Source of the DNA: Sialis fuliginosa
Taxonomy: Eukaryota > Arthropoda > Insecta > Megaloptera > Sialidae
Length of the DNA stretch: 64,000 bases
Direction: 5' to 3'
Assembly: GCA_961205875.1 (NCBI GenBank)
Contig: OY540813.1
Location: 27,189,001-27,253,000, forward strand
The position numbers were made by a program, and so were the translations under genes. Below, piece by piece: positions 1 to 13,023 of the stretch (within the stretch, counting starts at the first letter, position 1; each line of letters opens with the position of its first letter). The notes under the pieces were generated by a model. The model was not told where the DNA came from. It made no database searches and saw nothing but the letters and a program-made list of their open reading frames with translations.

Positions 1-7
1 AAATTCT

Positions 8-90
8 ATGTTTTTATAGTGTACACTTGTCACTACTGCTTTTAGATTGCTGATTTCTATTTAACGCACATGCGTTAAGGTAATTCATTA
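8..90. repeat. Diverged copy of a short dispersed repeat, truncated by the window start
   Basis: This stretch resembles 15388-15465. Both share, in order, a TATA(G/A)TGTACAC block, a TCAC-ACTGCT block, an AACG(C/T)-ATG block and a TCATT block, with substitutions throughout. The second copy sits between two retroposon-like repeats, so the shared block may be a flanking module or a diverged 3' part of that kind of element. No coding potential is visible. Confidence 0.4.
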
Positions 91-715
91 AAACTATTTT
101 AAACCATATCATTGATAAGAACTATTAGTGACTATCATTTATATTTGATACCCCGCAGATAGGGTTGGCTTAGTTTTTACTTCTGAGAAAATTCTTTATA
201 AAACCGGACATTACGCTGTAAACGTTGTACAAACAAAACAATAAAATTTATAAACATGAAATCTTAAAATTAAAGGTCTTGTCTACGTTACGTGTGCACC
301 TCTTATTTAAAAAAAGCATCACTTATCAACAGCGCATAATAAAAATAAAATTTGAAATAAACGTTGCAAAGAATATTGTTATCAGTGAGGAGCAACAGAA
401 AAAAACCGAATAAATTCATTTTTGCAAATTTTACAGGAGAGGTCAAAATGTATCTACCTTATTTTCATGTACTTTTTAAAACGTTTGAGTTGATGTTGGT
501 TATAGGTAGGTACAATGGAGATTATATATATATCTTTATTTTTTTATTCGGGATTTGTTAGCTTTTATTCCGAGACACGCTTTTAAAACCATTTTTAAAG
601 GGGTTTTAGTAATATAAATGTTCTTTGGTCAGTTGAAAATGCTGAATCGAAAAAAGTCATCTCAGTTTAAAGTGGATTTATCAAGTTTTGTTCTCATTAC
701 TATTTTTCAGTTAAT
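91..715. other. AT-rich stretch, nothing identifiable
   Basis: Short open frames only (at most 65 codons), low complexity and rich in Phe, Ile, Lys and Tyr codons as expected by chance at this composition. No repeat boundary or RNA gene recognised. Confidence 0.6.
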
Positions 716-800
716 AGCCTCTACACACCACCCAATCTGCTGGGTCGATTTGTCGGGAGGTAGAGGCAGAGTACTGCAGATTGGGTCGTGTATATATAGG
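716..800. repeat. Short imperfect inverted repeat (possible MITE remnant)
   Basis: An arm with the core ACCCAATCTGC (about 729-739) faces GCAGATTGGGT (about 776-786). On both sides the similarity continues as ACAC/GTGT, and the pair is enclosed by AATAG and CTATT. The spacer holds GTCGATTTGTCGG, which is echoed by CAAATCGGGCCGAC beyond the right arm. It is clearly richer in G+C than its surroundings. No convincing target-site duplication is visible, so the family is unknown. Confidence 0.4.
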
Positions 801-2985
801 CAAATCGGGCCGACTATTCGCGGAATAATCATAAAAAGTGATTAGTTCGTCAAGTTTCAAAAAAATTTTGTCATTTTATTCGAAATTTTCTCGATTTTTT
901 CTGTAAAAGTAAAATGCATAAAAAGTGAATTGCCAATTAAAAATAAAATAATATTTACATCATGTATCACATAAATGATAATTTTTTAGATCATCCTTCG
1001 TAATTAAATATTTTTATTCGACAACCAAAATTTGACTGAATACGGGTCTATATATAATTATAACAGATACAAATTATTTATAAAGCATCTGCTACTGAAC
1101 TAAATCTTTTTATTTTCGGTTTCTTCTAAATTATCTTGAAGTGATGAATGATTATAAATTTATAATAGACAACTTTGTTCCTCGATTGCACATATTGCTT
1201 ATTTTATTTTTTGAATAATTAACTGTTGATGTATAAGAAACGTAGGTATCGATTATATTTCATTTTATAAACAGTGTTGGATTAATAATGGTTAGTTAAT
1301 CTTCCGTTAGTTAATAACGGTTATGATGAATTGTATAAAGTAATAAATAATTACATGTAGTGAATTTCATTAAACAAATAAGCGTTTAATGAAATTCAAA
1401 AATCAATGACAAAATCTCTAAATACAGTGACAAAATAATACTAGCAGCTTTACAAAACAAAACGCACGACTAATTGTAAGCTCTTCATTACAATTGATGA
1501 GGTTAGGGTTAATGTTTTAAATATTGCCTTAGTCACGTAGTATAGTGAAGAAAATTCGGGTAATCCGATATCCTGTATTTCTAGTTTTAAACATACACAC
1601 TTTGACACCTGGCATTTCCAATGTCTTCATCAACCGGCTTCCGTTGTTTTTGACGCGCGGCACGCGTATTTTTAGATACATCGACATCACATGTGCGCCA
1701 ATATACGCGCACAAATACACTACAATCATGCGTCAGTGGTGGCAAATGTTAGGACGAATAATATAATATTTTTTCTCGTTGAAATGATTGTCAATAGTAA
1801 ATAAGATTTTTCTGGCAATAACATCTTAAAATTGAAAATTTATTTAATTTTAAATATGTATCTACGTGATTGTTTGAATTATTGTGTACCTTACCTACTT
1901 CTTTCTTTACATCCTTGTTAAAAATTAATGAAAAAGGCCAGAAGATATACCAAAAAGTCTACTTAATGGGCACATAGTACTCTGAAATTATAAATTAAAG
2001 AAACTTCAGAATAGACGTATAATAGCTAGTTTAGTATTGACTAAAACATTTCAATGATTGTTTAGTCTCAAACTACGAAAGATAAATGACTCATAATACG
2101 TTACTTAGCATTGAAAGAGTTCACTTCACAAAACTGCGCTCCATCATAGCAGCGGTGTATCATTCGGGTCTTAAAATAAATATCAATAGTTTGGAATTGT
2201 AAAATTAATTAATGATAATTGTTTAATATTTCCTTTAAAAGTATTTTAGTAATAATTTATTAACAGTGAAATGTCTATTTGCAACCATCATTTCTCTTGC
2301 AAATCGACTTCTTTTAGAAATATACTTACATTAATTTCAAAAGATTTGACAAAATATGGCCGCTATCGCTCGTTTTGTTCCACAGTTTCGTATAACGGAC
2401 TAGGTGGTATGTTATGTATCCATAAACCTAAACATTTTTGTTAATATTATTAAAAAATATAATTTTTAATTAATTTAAATGAGTGATTTAGCGATTTTTT
2501 AATTATTCAAGCTCTACAAAAATATGTTTACTTTAGTTTTCAATTTAAAAATAAAGTCTTCTTGTTCGACTTTGATCTTAATATTGTTCATATTGTACTG
2601 TACATATCTTACAGTCGTTTTTGGTGAGATAAATGGAATTATTTATCAATTGCGAAATTATCAAGATGAAATAAATATCGGATAGTTAATGCAAATAATT
2701 ATCTGAATTATGCTTATCATAAATGAGGCATTTAAAACAAAACCAAAATAGTTCACATTGTAATGAAATAAGAGTGAACGGATTACTGAAAAATATGTGT
2801 GTCAAACACAGATGTTCGGGGAAATCCCGTAATAACGGAGTAACATTAATTAATCAATTATTCTACTGCTGAATATTTATTTAAATTTTATTTTTTATTA
2901 TCAAAGAATATTTAATTATCGTTGATAATTATTATTTCGTACCCTGATTATTATCTAAGATATTAAAAAATAATAATAGCTTTAC
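801..2985. other. AT-rich stretch, nothing identifiable
   Basis: No frame, tandem repeat or inverted terminus could be supported. A mildly less AT-rich patch around 1600-1745 has small open frames on both strands, which argues against either being coding. Confidence 0.5.
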
Positions 2986-2989
2986 GAAA

Positions 2990-3310
2990 ACTCTATAACC
3001 GCCACTGGCTAAGTCGCATAAAAAGAGATATGCGTATTTTTTTGGTGACGTGTTCGTTTATTGTCACGCTATTTTTAAGCGTCGAAAAGTAGTGGGTGTT
3101 ATTGAAAAAATGTGTGTTTTTGATACAAGGTGGTTGGGTCAGTGAACATGTGACTGACTTGAAACCGCCTGAATCACACATGTGTGCTTGTGTGTGAGTT
3201 CATTGATGAAGCGGACATGCTTAGCAGATATAATATTTCGGTTATTTTTATGTCGCTCGTCCAAAATACGGGCTAATTAAATTAGTATGTTATACGCGGT
3301 TGCCAAACCA
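2990..3310. promoter_or_regulatory. GC-elevated, repeat-free island; candidate regulatory DNA
   Basis: Composition shifts upward relative to both flanks and no repeat signature is visible. It contains a CACATGTG E-box (3177-3184), several TGACTGAC/GTGACTGA-like words and TGTGTG runs. A 62-codon minus-strand frame is short and unremarkable. Calling it regulatory is inference from composition and the absence of mobile DNA; no promoter element is proven. Confidence 0.2.
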
Positions 3311-5670
3311 AGTTTTTTTTTCTAACGAAAATGTGGTGATTTTGTTAAGCTTGTAGTATTTTTTAAATAAATAAAATTAATTTTGAATTATATTTTGTTT
3401 AATCAAAAATCAGTACATGTTACGTTCAGTTGATATAAATTATGTTTATTTTCTTATCTTTGACTCAACTTAAGTGGATAAAATTTTTCAATTTAATTTA
3501 TTTATTTTACTAAAAAACTCCCAATCCACTTTGGATGCCAAAATATTTAAGTGTTGTGATATAAAGAAAAATAGTTTGTATAATTCTTTTGAGTATATAT
3601 TCACTTTTTTTTGTTTTTGTTAGCATTTGAAGTTAGGTTTTAATTAATCTAATTTGATCTTGCTTAATTGATATTGATGTTACATTTGTGGGATTCCTCA
3701 TACTGTTTGAAATCGTAAGAAATAAATTGGGAGAAAAAATACAGTTTGACGTAATTTGCATGACTTGACGGAAATATAAGATCTTTTTAATAGTATTAAT
3801 TCTATAAGTAAAGAAATTATATATACTATATCTAGATATTTTCTTTATTTCAGGACACTTATAATTATAGCCTTTTGAATTAATATAACCTATTTATAAA
3901 AAGGGTAGTATTAAAGTGCGCATTATTTTACAAATTTTGAGCACTGTTTTTGCGCAATAACATTTTTATGTTTTGAGGATAATAATAATAAATTACGACA
4001 TACATACATAATACATAAATTGTGACCTACATACCCTCGCCCACGTTTTATTTTTTCATGAACAAAATGAATTAACTTAATACTAATTTTTATTAACTTT
4101 TTCAAAAACACAAAAAATAATGCTCGATAATTTTAACAAATGCTAAGATAGTTTTTTGAGTGCTTGAATATCTTTTTTAATACCCTTTTTTCATAATTTA
4201 TCATTTTATTTCAAATAATGTGCGTTTTTTAAACGAAATGTTTAAATTATGCCTATTAAATTTAATATTAAAAAATACGTTTAAATAAAAATATTTTGTA
4301 GTTATCTGGCACTAATTTCACTTGATGAAATATATGTATATATAAATAATTAATAGTAAAACATTATCTAATAATAGATGATTAGCATTTTTTAAAGCAC
4401 TCAACAGGAATAGCACTATGCAATGTAATAAATTAAATTGAATAAATGTTATGGGTTCATATAAAAATACCTCATAATTACATGACCATAAAGTTGTGCA
4501 TAAAAATATAAATTTATCGAAAATAGAACATTAAATTTAAATAATGGTCTGTAATTTTTGATAAACTACCGCGCATGTAATTTTAATAAATTCTTTTAAA
4601 AGTGATATTAATTTTAGTTGAAATATTGTATCACTTAAGATTATTAATATAATTAAATACATTGATTATCCAACTTGTTAAGAAAATTACAGATCTATTA
4701 TTTTCAGTTAAACATTTATCATTTTCTTTCTTTCTGAATCCATTTCATACAATTTGGTATGAAGTATGTCATCCAAATGCAAACATATTATGTATAAAAT
4801 GATGTATTTGCTAGATATATGAGGATCCATATTTGTTTTCTGTCACATTATAGAATGTTGTTTTGACTAATATAAATAGAGATTTAAGATATGGTGTTCT
4901 TTTTATATAATATGTTAAGATTCTTTAATAACGATCTTTGAAATTATATTTATATATATTTTTATTATCAATTTAAAGTTATTCTTAATAATTACTTACT
5001 TTCTGATTTCAAAACAATTGCTATATTTCTGCAATATTAAAATGATCATATATTTTTTTTAACTAAAACGAGCGTCAATTTTTAAAAATTGTATAAATCT
5101 TTCAGCAAGTAATCCTGTTTGGACGCAAAAAACCATTACAATCAAAAATCATTTGTTCAGTACAATCTTTCATTCTAAACTATCAATGCTCTATCATTGG
5201 CTAATTTTTAAAATAGATGTTTAGATACTTTAAAATATATACCATTGTCACGGCCGACATTATTTTCCTACTAATTAAGATATTTTAGTTGTTTAAAAAA
5301 GAAATACAATTAAGTATATCAGCACATAAACATTAACTAGCAGCTTAAAGATAGATCCGAAATTATATAAATGATGACATTTGGAATTCTTTGTGCGTGG
5401 GCGTACAATAAACTTTATGTAGATAGATTGCAAGGAATGTAAATCTCTGTATGAAATAACTTATAAATAAAAATACGTTTTTTGAAAAATGTAAATCATT
5501 CAGATAAAGCTACATTTTTAGAATATATTTTCTAGATTTTATTCTTTTGATGGTGAGATTTTAGCTATAAATTAAATTCTTATTATAAATAGTATACGAA
5601 GAGAAATTCCTGGTTTTGAGTGGTTTTTTTTATAAAAAAAATATTTTGATCCATATCTGAGTCTTTTCCA
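3311..5670. other. AT-rich stretch, nothing identifiable
   Basis: Continuous AT-rich sequence with A/T homopolymers and scattered ATATAT tracts. No coding frame or repeat boundary recognised. Confidence 0.55.
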
Positions 5671-5676
5671 GTGGTA

Positions 5677-5885
5677 CTAAAGGGATAGATAGATAGAAAA
5701 ATATTTATTCATAAAATATATAGAACAGATCAAAAAAAACACACTATCAATTTGTACATGCCATTTCATTTTGGAGTCTAATGTGATTCCAAGAAAATTT
5801 ATAACCTCTGGAGAACGAATGCATATCATTTTAAAACAAAATGTCGAACAATAAATATAGTTCAAATTAATCCTCCATCCCTTAA
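5677..5885 (-). pseudogene. LINE reverse-transcriptase fragment (decayed non-LTR retrotransposon)
   Basis: Read on the minus strand from about 5885 downward, one frame gives WRINLN, then about 26 residues later VINFLGITLDSKMKWHVQID. In Jockey/CR1/R1-like LINEs the reverse transcriptase has, after the catalytic YADD region, a W-x-x-x-N-x-L-x-x-N segment and then a (K/N)FLG-x-x-(I/L)D-x-x-(L/M)-x-W-x-x-(H/Q)I motif. Order and spacing match here. Only about 50 residues are recognisable. The upstream catalytic core is absent and the frame runs into Phe/Ile/Tyr-rich sequence ending at 5677, so this is an isolated relic. The initial Met at 5865 is not a real start. Clade cannot be assigned. Confidence 0.7.
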
Positions 5886-6765
5886 ATACAGTAGCATAAA
5901 AAGTAAAGTTGATTTTTATAGGATTATTGACCTACACACTAATTTACTATAAACATGTTATATTTTCTATAATAAGTTGCGACACAGTTGCTATTGAAGA
6001 TTCATTATCATCAGATACATAAATAGTATTTCTCATAATATTATTAGGTACCTTCTAATCATATACACCTAACAGAAGAGTTTAAAAAATATTCACAATG
6101 TATGAGAAGTATAAATTTTAACAAACAATAAAAAAATCGACAATATAATATATAACCAACCAACATATTGATCTAAAAAATGATATTCATATCAAAGGCC
6201 ATTATGCAATTTTCTCACAGTAGATATAATTGTGAACAATTTCCAACACATCTGCGACGATAGAAATATGTGTGCTCCTTTTACACAATCGATAAGAGAA
6301 CTTTTAACAAACGAATGGAGCTGCTACAATTTTAAAAGTCAGACCCGTACATAATAGTATTTATAATTGACTTTCAGTACGCTATTAAGTTCTTGTCTCA
6401 TTTTCAGACCATATATCACCAAGTGGTTAAAAGTTTTCAGCAACTCGTGTACATGTTAAAATTGTTCCCATCTACTTGTTCTTCATTTCTAATTGAACTC
6501 AAACTGCATTCTGTCAAATTAATAGCTCCTTTAACACATATTAACACTTTGTGTGAAATACATTTTACGTGCACAAACTATGTATTTAACAAATTTTAAA
6601 CAATTCCATTAATTAATTGTGGGATTCTTTTAAGACATAAAATGTTTAATGGGTAGGAAGACTATTAATAGTGAATAAATTTACCTTAATGTGCCAAAAT
6701 CTATTGTAGGAGTAAGCAAGTTCAATTACTGCATTAGTGACATTTAGAAAAATGGATTACATTAC
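5886..6765. other. AT-rich stretch, nothing identifiable
   Basis: Open frames here are at most 68 codons, with no motif recognised. No repeat boundary seen. Confidence 0.5.
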
Positions 6766-6768
6766 TAA

Positions 6769-7061
6769 TGTCCGGTATTATAAAGGAGCTAGCAAATTTG
6801 CTAGCTAGCAAGCACTTTCAACTGAGATATCAAACTTATATGACAGTTATTTTGGAGTTTGTTGATAACTTTGACAAGTTTTGTGCACGCGTTGTAAGTA
6901 AATACAGTGGTGATGTTATGAAAATTATTTTGTATGGTGAAAGATGCCAACTGTGTTACAATTAGTTGAAGTGTTACTGCTCTAAATTCCATAGCTAATC
7001 CATAGATACTAGTACAGAATTAATACCCAAAATTTTGCTAGCTCCTTTATAATACCGGACA
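6769..7061. mobile_element. Non-autonomous DNA transposon (family A, copy 1), TAA-flanked
   Basis: The ends are inverted repeats of about 28 bp beginning TGTCCGGTATTATAAAGGAG and continuing into GCTAGCAAA, reversed at 7034-7061. TAA lies immediately outside both ends (6766-6768 and 7062-7064), consistent with a 3-bp target duplication as in PIF/Harbinger-type elements. The left subterminal region has a GCTAGCAAATTTGCTAGC palindrome. Length 293 bp with no real coding frame, hence a MITE. A relative lies at 52777-53045. The left ~80 bp of both copies match (through CTTATATGACAGT), whereas the right half of this copy differs. Confidence 0.8.
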
Positions 7062-7064
7062 TAA

Positions 7065-10000
7065 ATATTTTTTTCGAATTTTTTATTTTATTTTCATGCT
7101 TTATGTAGTCCCAAACAATGTATGTACTAGTTATAAATTGTTTATTAGACAAGCTATATTATTTTATAATAAAACAACTTTCTCAATATTTTGCTATTGA
7201 TTATACATATCGTCAACTTGTTCCAAAAATACTAATCACGACCAAGGGCTTGATTGACCAGCGTAAAAAATAGGACAAAACACTTAAATATGTTAATGTT
7301 CATCACATAACCGAAGAAATAGTTATTAATACGAATTATATTAAAAATTTTACTGAAAAATTGGGCTCCAGTTCTTTAAAAAAAATATTACTCAAAAAAT
7401 TCTAAGTCTATATTTTCACAGATGTTTCAAAAATCTGTTTTTTTTTTTTGTGTTTGTACAAATCTGTGGTAGACAGGTATTATAGTATATACAATAATAG
7501 CAGGTATAATTAGTAATTAGCTATTTACCTAAGTAATCAACAATCCGCTATTAGCAGACAGTTGTTGCGTGATTCTGTGTGTTCATAGACAACTCTAAAA
7601 ATAGATAAGGATAATCACAGGTTCGGAGAATACATTCAAGGACTTGTAATTGCTGAGTGTACTCGTACGTTGTTTGAATAAGGTATATTATTGTGAAAAG
7701 ATTTAATCTAATATCTAATTTGCAGATAAATACTTATTTTGTTTTTGATTGTGGTAGATGTAAAACGAATATCGAAATAAAATACAAGTGTATTTTAATT
7801 CGATATTTAGTATTTAGGTATTTCGGTTATTTTGGTTAGTATAATTTTTTCAGAAATTGTTCTATTGTGCAGTATTTCTCAAAATGTGGTACGTGAAAAG
7901 GGATTTATCAATGTATTATAGAACCTTTTATAATCTTTCTGTGGTCATGGACTAATTTATTTGTGAAATCAACAAAAAATAATTTTCATTTAAATTTTAG
8001 AACAATACAAACAATACAATAACAACAAAAGAAATAAAAAGAGTTATGCATTATAACAAATGTACAAAAACAACATTTAATTGTACATATTCAATTTTAA
8101 GTGCAAAGTCTGGAAATTTTCGACATTTTTTTTTATTTTTGAGGTTATGATGCGTTTGAAGAGTAACTCTACCTGTGAAGTTCTGTTGTCTATTAACTTA
8201 TAAGTATTTTAATATTTTTTTAATTTTCCTACGACATATAGAACCGGAGATATTTCAAAAACATTGTAGTGAAACTCTCGAAATGTATCAAAAATTCACA
8301 ATTATACAATTTTCTCGGGACGCACATGGCCGATTTTTCTAAATTTTTGATTTTCAACTAATCTTCGAACATATAAAGAGAAAATCCAAAAAAATCCAAC
8401 TTCTCTTTTTGTCTCTATTCCCTCTACTAGTATTATAGGAAAAATTGTAATGCATATTGAAATTTTTATAAAAAATAAACTATTTTTTTCTATGTACATA
8501 TTATTTATTTTATTGTCTAATAAATAGATAATACAATGTATTATAAAAGAGATAAAACCGTTTTTACGTGTTTATTTAATTGTATCTTGGAAAAAAAATA
8601 ATAAATTACACTTCTAAGTAAATATTATGTAACTAACAACACTAACAATTTCAATTAAACTGAAGATAACATTAGCACTAATGATGCTGTTCGTTAAAAA
8701 CTATTACTCAAGCAGCTGTATGTAATAATACGCAATATAATTACTATGCGTACGGTATACGGTATTACACATTATTACACATATGTATGTGGGTGTCAGT
8801 ATGAATTGCATAGCCCTTGTTCAGTATAAAGAGCACGAGCTAGTTGAGCTTGATCTTGACAGATGACACTCTCAGTGGCATTACTACGTCCCGAATTAAC
8901 TCCATTGATGAGTGGCTGCCTACACAACTAATTGTACGACATTTTCTTATACTAATCACAGTTCGACAACGTCTTTCACGGTGTTGTATTTTAAGCGATT
9001 TATTTGACATTCAATCAACAATCCCAAAGATAGGGTTTGTATATGTGTCGATGAGTAGCAAAAAATTTAATCTAAAGGAGTTCGAAAATATTCCTTACTG
9101 TTTTTCTATTTCTATGTTGAAATGATTGTTTGCCAACATTTTTTACTTATTAAATGAGATAGTAGATAATTAATGTCGATTGTATAATATTAAATACAGA
9201 AAATATTTCTACAAATCTTTTAATGAAACAAACGACAAAGATTATCAAGCAATCTATTGATGTAATACCTAAGTCTAATTAAATATCATTAAATGAATGT
9301 CTTTTAATTAAATTACAATCGATAAATGAATTACTCCTTATAACAAAGTTTATTCAAAATACTTAAATTACTTACTTGTGGTGTTTTAATTACATACAGG
9401 ATGATTAATATATTTCTGGTACATGTATTTTATTAAAGACATAAACTGTAAAATAATTATGTCAATAAGGATGCATTTCAGTAAGTTTATACTTATTATA
9501 AATGAATTTTTAATAGACTCACTGGTCTTATGCACTCCTGGTTTTAATAATTGTTGATTGATATTAAGAACTGATAGTATATTAAATCTGTTTACTGTAT
9601 CACAATGGATTTTCAAGATAATAAATAAAATAATTTATTATTGTATTATACAATTTTTTGCAATTAATATTTCCTTAATCCACTGTTTGAGTTTGGCACA
9701 CTAGTCCTGAATCAGCTTCTACACCACCGCTCATTAATTTCAACAGTTGTCTGAGGAACCTACTAATTTCTAGTTGAAGTAACAATTATACATTTTCTAT
9801 TGATAATGATAGTTCAGGTAAGTATTAAGATTTGTGGTAATTAGCAACTTTGCTGGAAACATTGATTTAGCATGAAAAGAAATAGATTCAAAGGTACACT
9901 GCATTTGAAGATTGCTATAATGAATGATTTCTGCTTTATGCAGTATAAGTACAGATGCTTTATATACTCTATATCTAAAAACAAAATCTATTCGTCGCGT

Positions 10001-11590
10001 CGTCAGAATAAAGAGGAATTACACTAGAAATATGTAAGAAAAGGAAAATACTAAAGTAAAATTAATTAAAATTCACTAATACAGTAACAACTCTTGTCAA
10101 TTAAATATGTATGTCTCGCAGGTAACCTGAAATGTATTTTAATCATTTAATAGGTAATTTATTATAAAATACAAGTAAGCTTCTATGATCTTTGTAAATA
10201 GATTTCCTGAATGTAAGGAAAAGAGTAACCGTACTTCATTATCTAAAGAAAGTAGTTCATGGTAAGTTTGGGTGTTTTTTCTTCCGATTATATAACACCG
10301 TGTCTTGAAAACAAACAGCTGAGATACATATGTTTGGAACAAGCTCTTGTCAATCATTATGTTAAGCATGTTTATCTGTTTATTTGTTGAACTGTTTCCA
10401 TTGAGATTTAAGTGTCTTTCCAATGCGTCTTTTGTATTTTTATCGCCAACTGTTCAGTTTAAGTTTGTTTCATATATATTTGAGATAAAATCAGAAGATC
10501 GAAATTTAAATAATTATATTATTTTTTGGAGCTGAAAACTTGATTGATTTGATATTAAACAAACTAAACCTCGTAAATGTCCTTAAATAACTAACAAATT
10601 ATTTACAAGGATTTATTGAGAGCATTTTTGTATGATTACTTTACTAGTGTATAGGTATAAAAGTAAATTAATAAAAGTGTACAAAGCACTTTTTTCTATC
10701 AACATCTTTCTTTGTTTCCTATTGCAATTCCTGAGACAAGCCTTGCAAAAGTAATATCTTTTGTGTTCTCCACAACATTCAATAAATTGTACAAAGAGTC
10801 ACACGTAAATAACAAACCAGCTACAACATCACAGCACATTTTCACAGCGACATAAACAAAATGCACACTTTTATAAGGTTTCTGTTGAAAATATCCTATT
10901 TCGACGTACATCTATTACAGAGGTCACCAACCTGTTTGTAAAAAAATGTGGTAACAATTTTAATTGTATTTTATATGTTAATAATACATTGTAATATTGT
11001 TAAATTGGTGACATTAAATAACAACTTAACTTCACTTAAATTTTTGTTAAAACATTTATTTTTTGAGACTTTATCACTATTAGGTAAGTACTTTAGCACC
11101 TTTGAGTATAACATCTATATTAAACGACTGTATTATAGGTGATATATTTTATTTTCTTTAAAAGGAACTGAATATTGTATTACATTTATAAAATTTACTG
11201 ACACTCTATTTTCTGTTTTTTATTTTCCTGATGGCTAGATAAAAAATTTATAAAATATAAATATAATTTTAATTTAAGATCACACTGACAGTGAAGTACG
11301 TGGGTTTGAGTACCCACAGTACTAACGTATACGATTTTTTAGAAAATTTGTTAAACGATGATTAATAATAATAACAAAACGTTTAGTTTTATATTTAAAT
11401 TCCTTGAATTGCCAATTTTATTTAATCCTTATAAGCCGGTAGTGAATAATCCATTTACGTATTTTTTTTTATAATTCAGATCTATTATAAGTACACCATT
11501 TATTATAATTATGCCAAATCTCAGCTTTCTAAGTCAAAAGGTTCAGTAGCTAGCAGAGCACTTAAATACAATTATATAAATTACAATTTT
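7065..11590. other. AT-rich stretch without supported genes
   Basis: Open frames of up to 94 codons occur (for example 8844-9125 plus and 10139-10423 minus) but none shows a recognised motif, and the longer ones overlap others on the opposite strand. A CAGAGGTCACCAACC word at 10918 resembles a hAT terminus but has no partner nearby. Confidence 0.5.
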
Positions 11591-11605
11591 CTTATGGTTA
11601 ACATC

Positions 11606-11903
11606 TAGGGTGACGAGATTTTAGTTTTTGTAAACCCTGACATGTAAATGAAGACCCCTTGTTATTTTATTTTATTTTTTAAATTTTTATTTTATTCTTT
11701 TTTTCATAAAATTTATTACCTAAATCTGCACATTTGCGCCCCCTGCTCTATTTTTGTCGACCTTTTTTATTTTATTTTTTAGGCGTCATCATTTTTTTTA
11801 AAAACCCGGAGAAATTGCACTGAAACCCTGAGCCCGTAGATTCAGTATGTAAACCCTGAGATTCCGGGTCAAAACCTGAGACCTAGTCTGGTCAGTGACC
11901 ATA
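11606..11903. mobile_element. hAT-like MITE with 8-bp target duplication
   Basis: The direct repeat TTAACATC lies at 11598-11605 and 11904-11911. Between them, the left end starts TAGGGTGAC and the right end read inward starts TATGGTCAC, giving short imperfect inverted termini. An 8-bp duplication with TA/CA-G termini is the rule for hAT elements. The interior (298 bp) holds T/A-rich runs and several AAACCCTGA or AACCCGGA words, with no coding frame. It depends on a transposase encoded elsewhere. Superfamily assignment is inferred from the duplication length and ends. Confidence 0.75.
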
Positions 11904-11911
11904 TTAACATC

Positions 11912-13015
11912 ATTTAATATACCAAATATTTATTATGAGAAAAATTGGTTAAACATTATATATATTTTCGTACATTATTGTATTCTAAACTGAAGCCAAA
12001 TATATCTGCTGAACAATAGTTCCATAGTAATCGTGAAATCTACAATACTTTGTTGTAGAATAACGGCGAGTCTTGCAGGAAATTAAACTCTCTGGCCCCT
12101 TCTAATCATCTCTAGTGACCTTCGCATTTTCCACGCACTGTGTTTTGTTTTGCGGTGTCACAATCTACTGTACGTTCCCAGTATTTACATCTACTAGGAT
12201 TCTGTATGTTAAATACAATGTTACATATGTTATACTCGTATTAGAATATCTCAATTAACTGTTATTCGTGTTATTAGAAAATACATTTAAAAGTTTGTAA
12301 TTTGATGAACATTTCTGTGCAGTTTTTTTTTTCGAAATTCTTCACTGTTACAATGAATTATGTTCCTTATGGGTAGCGTCTGAAGTTTCAAATATAACTC
12401 TTCTGGGGTTAGCACTTTTATTTTTCATTTTTTAAAATATACCTATAAAGGTGATACAAGCAATTTTGTTCGATATTTGATGAAAATTATGTCGTCAAAA
12501 ACCATACGACATGTACATATATAAAATCCTACGATAAAGACTAGAAAACGATTTTGAAAATAATTAAATCTGGGTGTATGAAGCCCCTTAAAGTAAATGG
12601 GTCTTGTACATAAAGTTGGTGACCTTGGAACAGCTTACACTTTTTTTTAACGATTTTTAATCAGCAATATCAACAATAAAAAAATTAAATTGAATAGTAA
12701 TAAATGATAAACATTATAAATAACAAAACATTATGTAAACTGTTTAAAAATAAAATGTAAATAATAATAATTAACATAAAATCGTCCAAATTAGCACAAA
12801 TTGGCAAAACAGTGATTTAACACTGTAAAAAACTAAAAATTACAGTTGACAATTGTTAAATTTTCAAAAAAATTAACGGAAAAATAGAAAATCGAGGCTT
12901 ATTAAAATCGAACTTAAAATTGATTAGTTTAATGCGATTTTAAGTAAATAAAATAAATTGATGGAAACATTAACAAATATAATACAAACTTAAGAAAACT
13001 ATATAAAATCTTAGT
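11912..13015. other. AT-rich stretch, nothing identifiable
   Basis: No coding frame or repeat end recognised. The segment at about 12640-13010 is especially A-rich. Confidence 0.5.
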
Positions 13016-13023
13016 CTATTCAC

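Noticed and set aside
10918-10940. CAGAGGTCACCAACCTG resembling a hAT tip
   Set aside because: No partner end and no 8-bp duplication found.
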